NCBI GenBank assembly: GCA_025765615.1
Contig: JAIVFJ010000070.1
Span: forward strand, 62,001 to 126,000
Direction: 5' to 3'
Length of the DNA stretch: 64,000 nucleotides
From: Zopfochytrium polystomum
Taxonomy: Eukaryota; Chytridiomycota; Chytridiomycetes; Chytridiales; Chytridiaceae
The notes under the pieces are model-generated. The model saw nothing but the letters and a program-made list of their open reading frames with translations. It searched no databases and was not told where the DNA came from. Below are positions 9,403 through 19,614 of this stretch, one piece after another. Each line of letters begins with the position of its first letter. Within the stretch, counting starts at the first letter, position 1. Made by a program: the position numbers and the translations under genes.

Positions 9403-12400
9403 ATGGCGGACATCCTGGACGACTTTGCCGGTGGGGACACCACCACCAGCAACGGAGACAATCACGAGCTGATCGTGTTGGACGGCCGTGGCCGCAACTC
9501 AACGGTGGTCGACCTTGTTGTTGAAGAGTCAGGGGAAGCAGCCGCCACCGCGAATAGCAGGAAAGATGGCGTCGTGGCAATCAACATGCCAGCATCGCCG
9601 TCTCCGGACCCTTCTTCGACCATAATAAAGTCCAGCGAAAAAGACGTTCAGGACAAGGCCGATGTCGCGCCACCAAAGATTCCTTACAGAAGGCTCTTCC
9701 GTTATGCTCGGACTTTCGACTACGTGCTTATGGTGTTCGGGGTGTTCTTTGCGATGGTTGTCGGGGTGTCGCAGCCTTTGATGTCTATGTGGGTACCCAA
9801 ACGCACACTGGCGGGTTTTGCTGATTGTTTTTGTTTTCCTGCGTGTAGAGTGTTTGGGCAGATCATGGATGCGCTTGTCACCTATCCATTCTCGTCCAGC
9901 CCAACGCGCGACGACGATCTTCGTTCGGCATCTGCAAGAGGCGTTATCTACCTTGCGATAATTGGAGTGGTCGTTACTGGCTCCGCAACGGGCATGATGA
10001 GCTTTTGGGACTGGGCCAGTGAAAGACAGGCCAAGGTGCAGTCCTCGCCAAACTTTTGGTTTCTTCTTGCTCACACAAAAAGGAAAGAGGATTCGGGAAG
10101 AATACCTTGCCGCCATTCTCCGTCAAGACGTTGCTTGGTTTGACAGAACCCCGACCGGAGAGTTGACCACTCGCATGACAGCCGATGTAACTACGGTGCA
10201 AGCCGGCATTTCACATAAAGCTGCCCTGGTTGTTCAAGGTCTCACCACATTCCTTTCGGGCTTCGTCATCGGATTTGTCAAAGGACCAAAACTTGCCGGC
10301 GTGCTTTGCTGTGCTTTTCCGCTTCTTGGTGGAGCCTCCATGCTTATGGCCAAGTCTCTGAAAAACAGAACAAACTCGGGCAGCGATTTTTATGCGGCGG
10401 CTGGGGCAATAGCACAGGAAGTCCTTTCAAGCATTAGGACAGTTACAGCATTTCAAGGACAAAAGAGGGAGGCTGCCCGCTACTCTGAACAGTTAGAGAA
10501 AGCCGAAAGGGAAGGGATCCGAATTTCCCTCATTACGGGCTCAAGCATGGGTGTAGTCTTCCTGATCATTTTCAGCACTTACGCACTGGGATTCTGGTAT
10601 GGAGGATCCCTGGTCGGGCATGGCATGACGGCAGGCGACGTGCTCAACGTCTTTTTTGCGTAAGACGTTTCTTGAACAAACTGCACAAAATTCATCTCAT
10701 CGATGCTGACGATGAAATCTTCTCGATTAGCATCATCATTGGGGCTTTCTCTTTGGGGCAAGTTGGACCAAACATTTCCGCAATCGGGAGTGCCATGGGA
10801 GCCGCCGTCAAAATTTTCGAAACGATCGACAGAGTTAGCCCAATTGATCCGACCAACGAATCAGGCCTAAAGCCGGATACAACTCAAGGCATCATTGAGT
10901 TTCACAATGTCGACTTTCGTAAGACATTTCGCCGCCATCGGCAGTGTGCTGAAAAAAATTTGTCTCAGATTACCCACAAAGGCCCGACGTTCAAATCTTG
11001 AAAAACTTTTCTTTACGAATCATGCCAGGCCAAACTGTTGCATTAGTTGGTGCTTCCGGTTCCGGGAAATCGACGATAGTGAAGCTGATCGAGCGCTTCT
11101 ACGATCCCGTTTCTGGTTTCATCACTCTCGATGGCCATGACCTCAGGACGTTGAACGTGACTTGGCTTCGGCAACAGATCGGTGTCGTGGGTCAAGAGCC
11201 GGTGCTTTTCGACAAGACTGTCCGGGAAAATCTACTTTACGGTCTCCGTGAGAACGAACCTGTTCTCGGGGACGCTGGTCCAGAACTTCAAAGGCATCTG
11301 TCGCAGAAAGTTGAAGACGCCTGCAGAGTCGCAAATGCGTGGGAGTTTGTGAGTAACTTGCCTAATGGAATCAACACTTCGGTTGGCGAATCTGGTGGCA
11401 TGATGTCCGGAGGACAGAAGGTGAGATTTAGGACATGCGATTGTGGATTTATTCTTCGCGTCAGCAAAGGATTGCTATTGCTCGTGCCATTATGCGTGAT
11501 CCATCCATCCTTTTGCTGGACGAAGCAACATCTGCTCTGGACACTCAATCTGAGCGTGTAGTCCAAAAAGCGCTGGATAACGCCTCCCAGAATCGAACTA
11601 CTGTCGTTGTCGCACATCGACTATCAACAATAAAGAATGCTGATTTGATTGTCGGTATGACTTCCTCTTTATCGGATTTTTTTGGGTAATAATTGCTTCA
11701 AGTGATGAGCCAAGGGAAAATTGTCGAACAGGGAACCCATGCCCAGCTTTTGAGCTTAGGTGGTGGTTATTCGACACTGGTTAATACTCAAGCGCTCGAA
11801 AATTTTCAAGATGGAGAGCTTGTCGAAATCGATGGGGTGTCACCAATATCAATGTCGTCAGGAAAACAGTCGTCGCTGACGTCGAAGTTCCCAAGGCATG
11901 GCTCCGCTCATTCGATGGGATCGAAGTCGGCGTTTGCCGGGAACTTCGATAGTAAAGCAAATGATGCACGAGGCGCTTTGGCGAAGAGGAAAGAGGAGGA
12001 CCGTATCAAAAAGGAAGTTGAGGCTGCCATCAGTAAGCGACCGATGGCTTGGGTGCGGCTGTACGGAATGAGCTCGCCCGAGGCCTGGTTGTACGTGATT
12101 GGCTTAATCTGTAGTGGCGGTGCGGGGGCAGTATTTCCTGTGTTTTCGCTTGTAAGTGTGTGTTTGGCTTTCCTGTTTGGGACTGCTGTAACCTGCTCTT
12201 GAAAGGTCTTTTCTTCTGTGATAAACGTCTTCGGACGGACCGACGAGACTGACCGCATGAACGGTGTCAGATTCTGGGCAATCCTGTTCGTTGTTTTGGG
12301 ACTAGGCGCGTTCGTGACCAATTTCGGTTCCATCTCAGCGTTTGGAGCTGCAGGGGAACGACTTACACGCCGGTTGCGCCAGAGAACTTTTGAAGCTTTA

Positions 12401-14324
12401 TTACGACAGGAGATCGCATTTTTCGACGACGACAAACACTCGACAGGTGTTCTTGCCAGTCGCTTAGCTGAAGATGCCAACTTGGTGCAGGGATTAGTGG
12501 GAAGAAACATGTCTTCCCTCACCCAAACAGCGGTAACATTAGTCTGTAAGTGTGCAATCCCTTTTGTGTGTTTAGACTGTAACTTTATTGAAACAGGTGG
12601 GCTCGTCATAGCATTTGTCAACGGGCCGATTCTTACACTCATTGTGCTGTGCTGTGTGCCTTTCATTGCTTTGGCTGGGGCGATGCAACTAAAGTGAGCA
12701 CCAACCATTGTTCGATTTTTTTATGACGTGCTCTGCCAAGGGTGATGACCGGGTATGGATCAAAGTCAAAAGAAGCATATGAAGGTAGTTTTCTTGGTAT
12801 TGATTTGAACTAATGAACGATTGTTCCCAGATGCTTCGGTCATTGCAAATGAAGCAATTGACACGATCAGGACGGTTCTGACGCTCACTAAAGAACCAGT
12901 ATTCTTGGAGAATTATAAGAGAAACATCGAAGAACCGTTTAGAATAGCAGCTCGCGGCGCGCCAGTTGCCGCCATTGGTTTTGGTAGATATCGAGTGCAC
13001 TCCAATAATATACCTCCTAAGACTGTTCTTGAAGGTGTTTCGCAGGGCTTCATCTTCTTGACATACGCGTTAGCGTTTTACGCTGGCTCTCAACTGGTTT
13101 TAGCAGGAAAGATGCGAACGGATGATGTTTTCACAGTCATGTTTGCTGTGATCTTCACCGCCATCTCAGCCGGACAAGCCTTCTCCTTCGCACCCAACTA
13201 CGTTCAAGCGAAACTTGGCACATTCAACATTTTTGACATCCTCGACCGCCATTCGGCCATCGACCCATCCACTGCCGACGGTATTACAAAGGAATCGATT
13301 GAAGGGCGGGCGGACCTTGATGAAGCAGTGTTCAACTACCCATGTAAGACGCAACTCCTCTTATTGTCGCCTCTCAACGAACGCTGTCTCCAGCTCGACC
13401 ATCTGTGCAGGTTCTGCATGGTCTGAATGTTTGCGCAAGGCCGGGACAGACTGTTGCCTTAGTTGGGCCGTCGGGTTGTGGAAAGTCAACAGTGATCGCA
13501 CTTGCGGAGAGGTGGTACGATGTGAATGGTGGTTCGGTGTCGTTGGATGGTTTAAATGTGAAAGAGTGGAACACCGAAAGTATGCGTAGTCATTTGGCAC
13601 TTGTGGGACAGGTAAGAGCGTCAATCAAAACTGACGTGAAATATTAAAGCCGCTGTTAGGAGCCGGTGTTATTCAATATGTCCATTCGTGACAACATCAT
13701 GTACGGTGCGAAGTATGGTGCTGCGTCCCAAGAAGAAATTGAGGAGGCAGCACGTCGGGCAAACATTCATAGTTTTGTCTCATCCCTGCCGGAAGGTCGT
13801 TGGCTGTCCGTCCGGAATCTCTCTCTTACTCAATCTCCTTTCTGAAACCGTAGGCTACAACACTCTCGTTGGATCCAAGGGAGGACAGCTGAGTGGCGGC
13901 CAGAAACAGCGGGTAGCGATTGCGAGGGCTATTATTCGGAACCCAAAGGTCAGAGACTTCAAAAAGATGCCACTGGTACGTTAACCATTCGCAGATATTG
14001 CTCTTGGACGAGGCAACATCGGCCTTGGACTCTGAATCGGAAAAAGTCGTCCAGGAAGCACTTGATATGGCCTCAAAAGGGCGCACAACGATCGTAATAG
14101 GTGGGTTCAAAGACTGGTTATGACGACTGTGCAGCGGCCGAAGAGCTTATCATTGATTCATTGTTGTGACAGCGCACCGCTTGTCAACAATCCAGAATGC
14201 AGACCACATTATGGTCGTACAAGCAGGTCGTGTTATAGAGCAAGGGACGTTCTCCGAGCTCGTTCTTCGCGGAGGAGAGTTTGCACAGTTAGTGGCGGCG
14301 CAGAGCCTTGGCAAAAACTCCTAA
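9403..14324 (+). CDS. ABCB-type full ABC transporter 1 (P-glycoprotein/MDR family), 17 exons
   Basis: ATP-driven exporter of the TMD-NBD-TMD-NBD type, probably in a cell membrane; the substrate (drug, lipid or peptide) cannot be read from sequence. Exons: 9403-9788, 9849-10035, 10088-10659, 10731-10918, 10969-11420, 11465-11654, 11703-12151, 12206-12545, 12597-12693, 12741-12784, 12831-12983, 13035-13343, 13394-13611, 13660-13795, 13854-13948, 13995-14100, 14173-14324. The sum is 4074 nt, 1357 residues, frame kept throughout. NBD1: Walker [10 protein letters not shown] near residue 472, signature MSGGQ near 590, Walker [13 protein letters not shown] near 612, then AHRLSTI. NBD2: Walker [10 protein letters not shown] near 1146, [26 protein letters not shown]. 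The N-terminal 95 residues are hydrophilic. Fifteen of its 16 introns sit where those of the paralogue at 45698-50722 do; the intron at 13344-13393 is unique to this copy. Splice sites were assigned by eye. Confidence 0.92.
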
Positions 14325-15419
14325 GCGCCAATGAAAAGCGAATTCAACGCTGACTACGATGTAGCAAAGTTTGTTCGATGGCTTTTCTGCGGCTGAGTGG
14401 AGAGCATTGTGAGTGGAGTAGTGTTGGTGAAGTCCTTTTGTGACGGCTTGAGAGGTTTCAGAGGTTGTTTCAGCGGGTCGAGGAGGGATTCCTCAATTGA
14501 AGGAACGGTGGCTCGATTTGAGGTCTTGCCTTCCAACCTTGACATTGTGAAAGGCATGGGGGGTGGCCAGAACCTCCGAGTCCTCGCTCGCTCAGCAGGA
14601 GTAAAACCCCCGCGCCTCCCTCGCATATCCCCGCTCCTTGCTCGTCGCAGCATCCCTCAACCCACTTGACCGCTTCCTCATCCCTCGCCTGCTGCGCTCC
14701 TCCTTCAGAAGCCGCTTCAGTTGACGTCGGCGTCCGTTGGCGGTACACCCATTCAATCTCTCGCATAGGCAGTGGGAATGGACCCCCCCTCATCGCAACC
14801 TCCGCTTCCCCATCTGCGCCCACTCTTCCCCTCTTTCCAGCATCGGGAAGGGGGCCGTGAGGCCTGACCTTCTCATCCATTGCATTCCCTCGCATGCGCA
14901 TGTCTCCACTTTCGAAACAGCCTTGCCCCACGTCCCTCGCAAAAGGTCCCCGTTCGCTCACCTCGTCACAGCAGCGCAGCCCCTCTCAGCAGCTCCTACG
15001 TACCCCCTAGTCCCAATTTCCCTGTCGTCCGTCGTCCTCTCTTCGCCCTTTTCCCTTCACCCACTGGCCGCGGGCTTGGTCTCACCTCAGTATTTTTTTT
15101 ATATACTTGTAAATATTGCCTTACATAAGTAAAATGTGCAGTTCATACACCTTGACAAAGTGTCTTTTGCCGGCCACCACCCGACATGGAGAAGCAGCAT
15201 CACAGCATCACACGAAGCACAATGCTGAGATCGCGGCTGAAAGCCGCTAGATCGGTGACGACATCGAGATCGCGGGCGGAGGCTGCGACAATTCCAGATA
15301 TGGCGGCGGCAAAGCCGCTGCGGGGAGGGATCAGGTTTAGGAAATGGATCACTCGCAAGGGGGGGCGTGATTGGGGTTGGGACAACTGGGACAACCCTCA
15401 CCTGTTTTTTATCCCAACA
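14325..15419. other. Intergenic sequence without recognised gene
   Basis: Only short overlapping frames on both strands (for example 14470-14961 minus and 15186 onward plus), proline/serine- or arginine-rich and without domains. The frame from the ATG at 15186 runs into the Copia fragment at 15420; whether its first about 50 residues belong to a truncated host gene is unknown. Confidence 0.5.
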
Positions 15420-15745
15420 CAGGATCTGGAATTTTCAGCTACTGATGGGAAATCACAACTTGGCTACTTTGTCTTGTTTGGAAACACCACTATCAGCTGG
15501 GCATCTACTTGCAGTCCTACAGTTATGCTCTCACCTCAGCAAGCAGAATACGTTGCAGTCTCAGAACTAGGACAAGAACTGGAGGCCATCTCACAACAGC
15601 ATACAGCACTTCACCTCCAGTCCCCAAATCCTATTCCAATCTATACTGACAGCCAAGGCGTTATCAATTTGAGCTCAAACAACCTCTATACTGATAGGTC
15701 AAGCTGTTCACAAAGAGGCTTCTGGTACTTTTTGAGTTGTATGAA
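15420..15745 (+). pseudogene. Copia RNase H fragment
   Basis: Translated sequence matches the Copia RNase H region: LGYFVLFGNTTISWAS, then LSPQQAEYVAVSE, which corresponds to the usual LSSTEAEY motif, then IYTDSQGVINL. No flanking LTR was found and the frame is shared with unrelated upstream sequence. A relic only. Confidence 0.75.
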
Positions 15746-16047
15746 TTTCATTGCCTTAATTAACAACGACAACCAGAGGAAGAAGCGGCATCGTTCCCAG
15801 GAAAACGTGAACGTCCCCGCCTGCAGCTGTCTCTGACGAACCCATGCCTCTCAAAAAAAGACACTGCTGACCTCGGCAGACCTCTGCATTCAGGAGAAAG
15901 GCTTCGCTGAATAATTTTTTGACGACGGCGATGAGGAGATAGACAGAGACAGAGACGAGGCAATGACAAATCTGGAGCGCACCACCACTGCAGTTAGTGC
16001 GCCACCGAGGGGGTTAGCTTACGCAACAGAAAAATTGAAGGCTAATC
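15746..16047. other. Unassigned sequence left of the interrupted ORF
   Basis: A glutamate/arginine/aspartate-rich frame runs about 15915-16047 on the plus strand and might be an upstream exon of the interrupted ORF, but no convincing start or splice junction was found. Confidence 0.3.
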
Positions 16048-16414
16048 GTGTCAAAGAAAGGCAAAACCGGAACTTCTGCCGTAAAAACCACCAAAGGTGA
16101 AGAGCCTTCGCAACTAGGGACGCAGGATTGTGAGTGTCTCTATCTCAGCCTGGCATGCCTAGCTTGCAGAGACTTCGAACTGGCAAAGCAAGCCAGCCCT
16201 CGCTGTCAAAGAAGCGTTAAAAGAGGAAACCTGGAGGGGTGAGGTGCGGCGGATGGCAGTGGAGAAATAGAAGGTTTTAATGGGTGTCCGTGAAACAATT
16301 GTTGCCAGTAGATCTGTTCCATGAGGTTCCCGTAGAGAAAACCACCCAGATGAGTATATTTTGGGAAAGCACTTTTGGTGATTTGCGCAAAGATGACCCG
16401 CCTTCCACAGTCGC
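16048..16414 (+). pseudogene. Unrecognised multi-exon ORF, interrupted by the Copia insertion (left part)
   Basis: Three coding blocks keep one frame if two introns are removed: up to 16096, intron 16097-16169, 16170-16238, intron 16239-16308, then 16309-16414. The last block runs without a stop into the 5-bp target duplication of the Copia element. Joining 16414 to 25737 (one duplication removed) keeps the frame open to a stop at 25906-25908. The protein shows no domain I recognise; it begins basic and threonine-rich and ends proline-rich. The true 5' end is not seen (no in-frame ATG). It may be a host gene or an older transposon gene. Confidence 0.4.
16410..16414. repeat. Target site duplication GTCGC (left) of the Copia element
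   Basis: GTCGC at 16410-16414 and again at 25732-25736 directly flank the two 419-bp LTRs. Confidence 0.9.
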
Positions 16415-16833
16415 TGTAAACAGTCTACTCTGAGTGAGTGAGTGGAAGGAGTGAATGAAGTGGAGATGTGTGTTTTTTTTTGTGGGTGGTCCTTCTCCCC
16501 AACTTGGAGAGAAAGGAGAAAAACTCTGTTATGAATTATTGATACATAATGATGATATACATGCTGTAATAGTTGCTAGGCAAGCGTGACTGGGACAGGG
16601 TAAAAACCTCTCCTATATTATCTGCTTGAGCAGAGGAGGAGGAAAACTGTTGACACCGGGTTTTCGTTCCACTTAATACTCAGAGTATTTGTCATCAGTG
16701 CAAGCCAGCGCCCAGGTCTGCATTGGCAGTGGCTCGCTCTTCCATGGGCATTGTGAGAACGATAACTGACAGTCACAATAGGTTCAGGTCCGTCTTGTGC
16801 CTCTAGCTGCTAACCAGTCAGTACCGCCTAACA
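16415..16833 (-). repeat. Copia 3' LTR (419 bp)
   Basis: Plus-strand sequence begins TGTAAACAGT and ends GCCTAACA. Nearly identical to 25313-25731. Confidence 0.95.
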
Positions 16834-18387
16834 CCCCCCTGCACGATAGCCATGGGTGTAGCACCTGTTATGCAAAGCGTGCGTAAGCATCTGAGGCTTC
16901 GACTGAAAGGGTGTTTGAAAGGTCGGAGCAGGGTCGGAGGCCAAGTAGAGAAGTCAGTCGCTGGTGCTGAGACGTCAAGAGTGGTTTTGTGAGAATGTCT
17001 GCGATCTGGTCGCTTGTTAGTACATAGCATACAGTGATTTCTCCAGTGGCTACGCCTTGTCAGAGGAAATGAGCACGTATGTCAATGTGTTTTGTGCGAG
17101 CATGTGTGAGAGGGTTGAGCAGTTGTGCAATTGCAGATTGATTGTCCTTGAGGATTGGCTGCTGTGCAGGGAGTTGCAACTCTGATAATACAGCTAGGAG
17201 CCATTGTGCTTCTTGGAAGGCTTCAGAACGTGAGTAGTATTCTGCTTCCATGGAGGATAGCGATACTCGATGTTGTTTGCATGAGACCCAAGAGACGGGG
17301 GTGCCCATGAGGAAGAAGACATATCCAGTTCGCAATGTGCAGTCTCCAGGTTCGCCCCATAGGATGCATCAGTGTATGCAGCTGGTGGTTCAAGGGCGTC
17401 GTTTGTGGAGAGCTGTAGCGGCTTGTGGCTTTGCCTGTAGAATAATCTGTAGTCCCAGGTGCCTCAGAGGTAACGAAGCAGGCGGCGGAGTGCATTGCAA
17501 TGCCACTGGTGTGGCTTCAGTTGGAACTGGGAGAGTACATTTGTTGCAAATGCAATATCTGGTCGAGTTTGTGTGCAAGGTATTGAATTTTCATGACGAG
17601 TGGGGAAGAGTTGCTCTTCAAAATCAATGCAATCAAATTATCCTTTGAGTGATGCCTGCTGTGCGAGCGACAGTGTTGACCCAAGTATAGACTGTGGCGT
17701 AGTCGACAATAACTTCAAAGTAGTTGGAACCGTCAAGAGAACGTGTTCTGATCTTTCCAGTTTGGTTGGTACACAGCATCTGCAGTGGGGCAAAATCAAA
17801 ACGAGGTTTGGCCATGAGGTGTTGCCAGCGCATCTTTGCCATATCGCAAATGAGGCAAGGCTCGCGTGTTGTTGGTGGTGGAGCAGGAGCACCGTCGACA
17901 TCACCAGACTTGAGAGTGTTGCGTACTTGCTCTCGGTGGATGTGGCCAAAACGTCGGTGCCATATGTTGCGTGCAGTTGCTGGTGATGTGTAGGCAATGG
18001 GCTCAACTGAAATTTTCCTCTGTGCAGCTGGGTGCTGGACTGGGATGAGATGGTAAAGGCCGTCACGTCAATCACCAATCTTGATGCCGTGTTGTGATGC
18101 GAGTGTAGCAAGATCAAGAAGAAAGGCAGAATCTTGAGTGAATAGCATCCCAGCAGTTGGGTCTTGGAGGACATGCGACACAGTGAGGAGCGGTTCCTTG
18201 AGTGATGGGACATGAAGCACATTGCAGAGCACCACATCAAAACCAGGAAAAGTGAGAGTGACAGATCCAATTCCTTCGATGCGGCATTCATGGTCATCTG
18301 CTAGGCAGGCATGGTGTTCAGTTTCAAATCGTTGGTACTCAGTGAATTGTTCCCGTTGTGGGATCATTGTGGGTACAGCTCCAGAAT
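16834..18387 (-). pseudogene. Copia pol remnant: protease, partial integrase, RNase H
   Basis: Several frames are needed, so it is decayed. About 18400-18070 gives a Copia protease/pre-integrase stretch (GIGSVTLTF, LHVPSLKEPLL). About 17840-17640 resembles the start of the integrase core (LDGSNYFEVIVDYAT). About 17590-17400 reads as the RT/RNase H connection (ALRRLLRYLRGTWDYRL, YTDASYGA). About 17335-17060 has SWVSCKQHRVSLSSMEAEYY and LKDNQSAIAQLLNPL. About 17040-16850 has the conserved DQIADILTKPL tail. The RT palm with its YVDD motif is absent. Confidence 0.8.
18383..18387. repeat. Target site duplication AGAAT (left) of Gypsy copy 2
   Basis: AGAAT at 18383-18387 and at 23513-23517 directly flanks the TG...CA LTR ends. 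Confidence 0.93.
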
Positions 18388-18650
18388 TGTTATGAATCAC
18401 CCTCTGGAAACCTCTGGAACCTTCTTTGCTTTCCTGACTTGTCTTGTTGTCATTGGTATCATTGGTATCATTGTATTACTAATTGCTCTTTCTGGAACTT
18501 TCTTTGAGTCTTGACAAGGAAGACTCTCAAAAGGTATAAAAGGGGGATGGGGGACCTGTCCCATCCCTCAAGTGAATTATTGTTTCCAATACAATCATCA
18601 CTCCTCTCAGTTCCTTGTCTGCCTTGTCCTGTCCTGCCCTGTTCCTGACA
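18388..18650 (+). repeat. Gypsy copy 2, 5' LTR (263 bp)
   Basis: Starts TGTTATGAATCACC, ends TTCCTGACA. TATA box at 18535-18540. This short form has only two blocks of the distal GAA/TTC array (18416-18425) but keeps the proximal three-block site at 18489-18503. Confidence 0.95.
18489..18540 (+). promoter_or_regulatory. Gypsy core promoter: proximal GAA/TTC site and TATA box
   Basis: TTTCT-GGAAC-TTTCT at 18489-18503 forms a perfect three-unit heat-shock-element core; 32 bp further is TATAAA at 18535-18540. The predicted RNA start at 18570 is 35 bp from the first T of the TATA box. This arrangement is conserved in all four copies. Confidence 0.7.
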
Positions 18651-18652
18651 TC

Positions 18653-18663
18653 ATAATTCACTT
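18653..18663 (+). promoter_or_regulatory. Self-primer binding site, Gypsy copy 2
   Basis: ATAATTCACTT at 18653-18663 is the exact reverse complement of AAGTGAATTAT at 18570-18580, the expected RNA 5' end. The two bases 18651-18652 separate it from the LTR. The complementarity is exactly 11 nt and no tRNA-like binding site was recognised, so Tf1-type self-priming is inferred. Confidence 0.75.
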
Positions 18664-18690
18664 CACCCTCTCCCACTACTCTCTGCCATC

Positions 18691-19614
18691 ATGTCTGACC
18701 CAAACAACACCTTCCCTGATGCAACTGCCTTCCAAGCCTTGATGGACCAATTACAAGCCTTCTCAAGACAGACACACCAACTTCAAGAACAAGTCCTTCA
18801 CCAGCAGCACCAGCTTCAACAACAACTTCACCAACAAGAACATCAAGCTCTTCCCCTGCCTCAAGCCAACCAAGCAAGAGAGCCCAAGGTTCCCAGTCCT
18901 GACAAGTTCACTGGGCTGGCCAAAGACCTTAGGAACTTCATGGCCACTGTGGAGAATGTCATCCTTCTCCAACCTTCAAGATTTCCCAGTGAGCAAGTCA
19001 AGGTTCTTTTCACAAGCACCCTCCTGTCTGGTCAAGCTCAATCATGGTACAGATCTCTCCCAAGCACACCCACCACCCTGCAAGAGCTCTGGGAGGGGCT
19101 GGAAGCTACCTTTGGTGACCCCTACGCATCTTGGACAGCAAGATCCAAGCTCAAGCATATCAAGCAAGGAAAGCAATCTTGTGTGGCCTACACCAACCAA
19201 TTCAAGCAACTAGCCAGAGACTCTGGATACAATGATGCAGCTCTGATGGAGCTGTACCATGATGGTCTCCATGAGTCTATCCAAGACATGCTCTCCCAGT
19301 CTCTGCACATCCCTGAGACCTTGGAAGAGTACATTCTCCTTGCCATCAAGATTGACAACAGACTCTACTCCAAGAGGCTGAAGCAAAGACAAGTAGGAAC
19401 TACATCAAGGCCTACCCCAGTCCCTCAAGCTCTTACAGCTCCTGAACCAATGCAAGTGGATGCAGTTGAGACACTTCCTAAGGGTCCTCTGAGCCAAGAG
19501 GAGAAAACAAGGAGGGCCCAGCAGGGACTGTGTTTTTACTGTGGCTCCAAGGAGCATGCTGTCAAGGACTGCCCAAGGAAGAAGCACCCAAACTCCCAGG
19601 TCCAGGCTCACTGA
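18691..19614 (+). CDS. gag: Gypsy Gag, copy 2
   Basis: 307-residue Gag. Residues about 20-55 are Gln/His-rich and probably coiled. The central part matches retrotransposon Gag (SWYRSLPSTPTTLQELWEGL region), and the C-terminal zinc knuckle CFYCGSKEHAVKDC has C-x2-C-x4-H-x4-C spacing. The ATG is the first after the LTR. The slippery heptamer CCCAAAC at 19587-19593 follows the zinc knuckle; the stop at 19612-19614 is reached by ribosomes that do not shift. It assembles the virus-like particle and binds element RNA (family knowledge). Confidence 0.96.
   Translation: MSDPNNTFPDATAFQALMDQLQAFSRQTHQLQEQVLHQQHQLQQQLHQQEHQALPLPQANQAREPKVPSPDKFTGLAKDLRNFMATVENVILLQPSRFPSEQVKVLFTSTLLSGQAQSWYRSLPSTPTTLQELWEGLEATFGDPYASWTARSKLKHIKQGKQSCVAYTNQFKQLARDSGYNDAALMELYHDGLHESIQDMLSQSLHIPETLEEYILLAIKIDNRLYSKRLKQRQVGTTSRPTPVPQALTAPEPMQVDAVETLPKGPLSQEEKTRRAQQGLCFYCGSKEHAVKDCPRKKHPNSQVQAH

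Noticed and set aside
15186..15836. 216-codon plus-strand ORF called as one gene
   Set aside because: The second half is a Copia RNase H relic; the first about 50 residues are unrelated arginine-rich sequence, so the ORF is an accidental join.
19530..19532. GTG as an independent start codon for pol
   Set aside because: The frame is open upstream of it, and a complete -1 frameshift signal explains pol expression as a Gag-Pol fusion.
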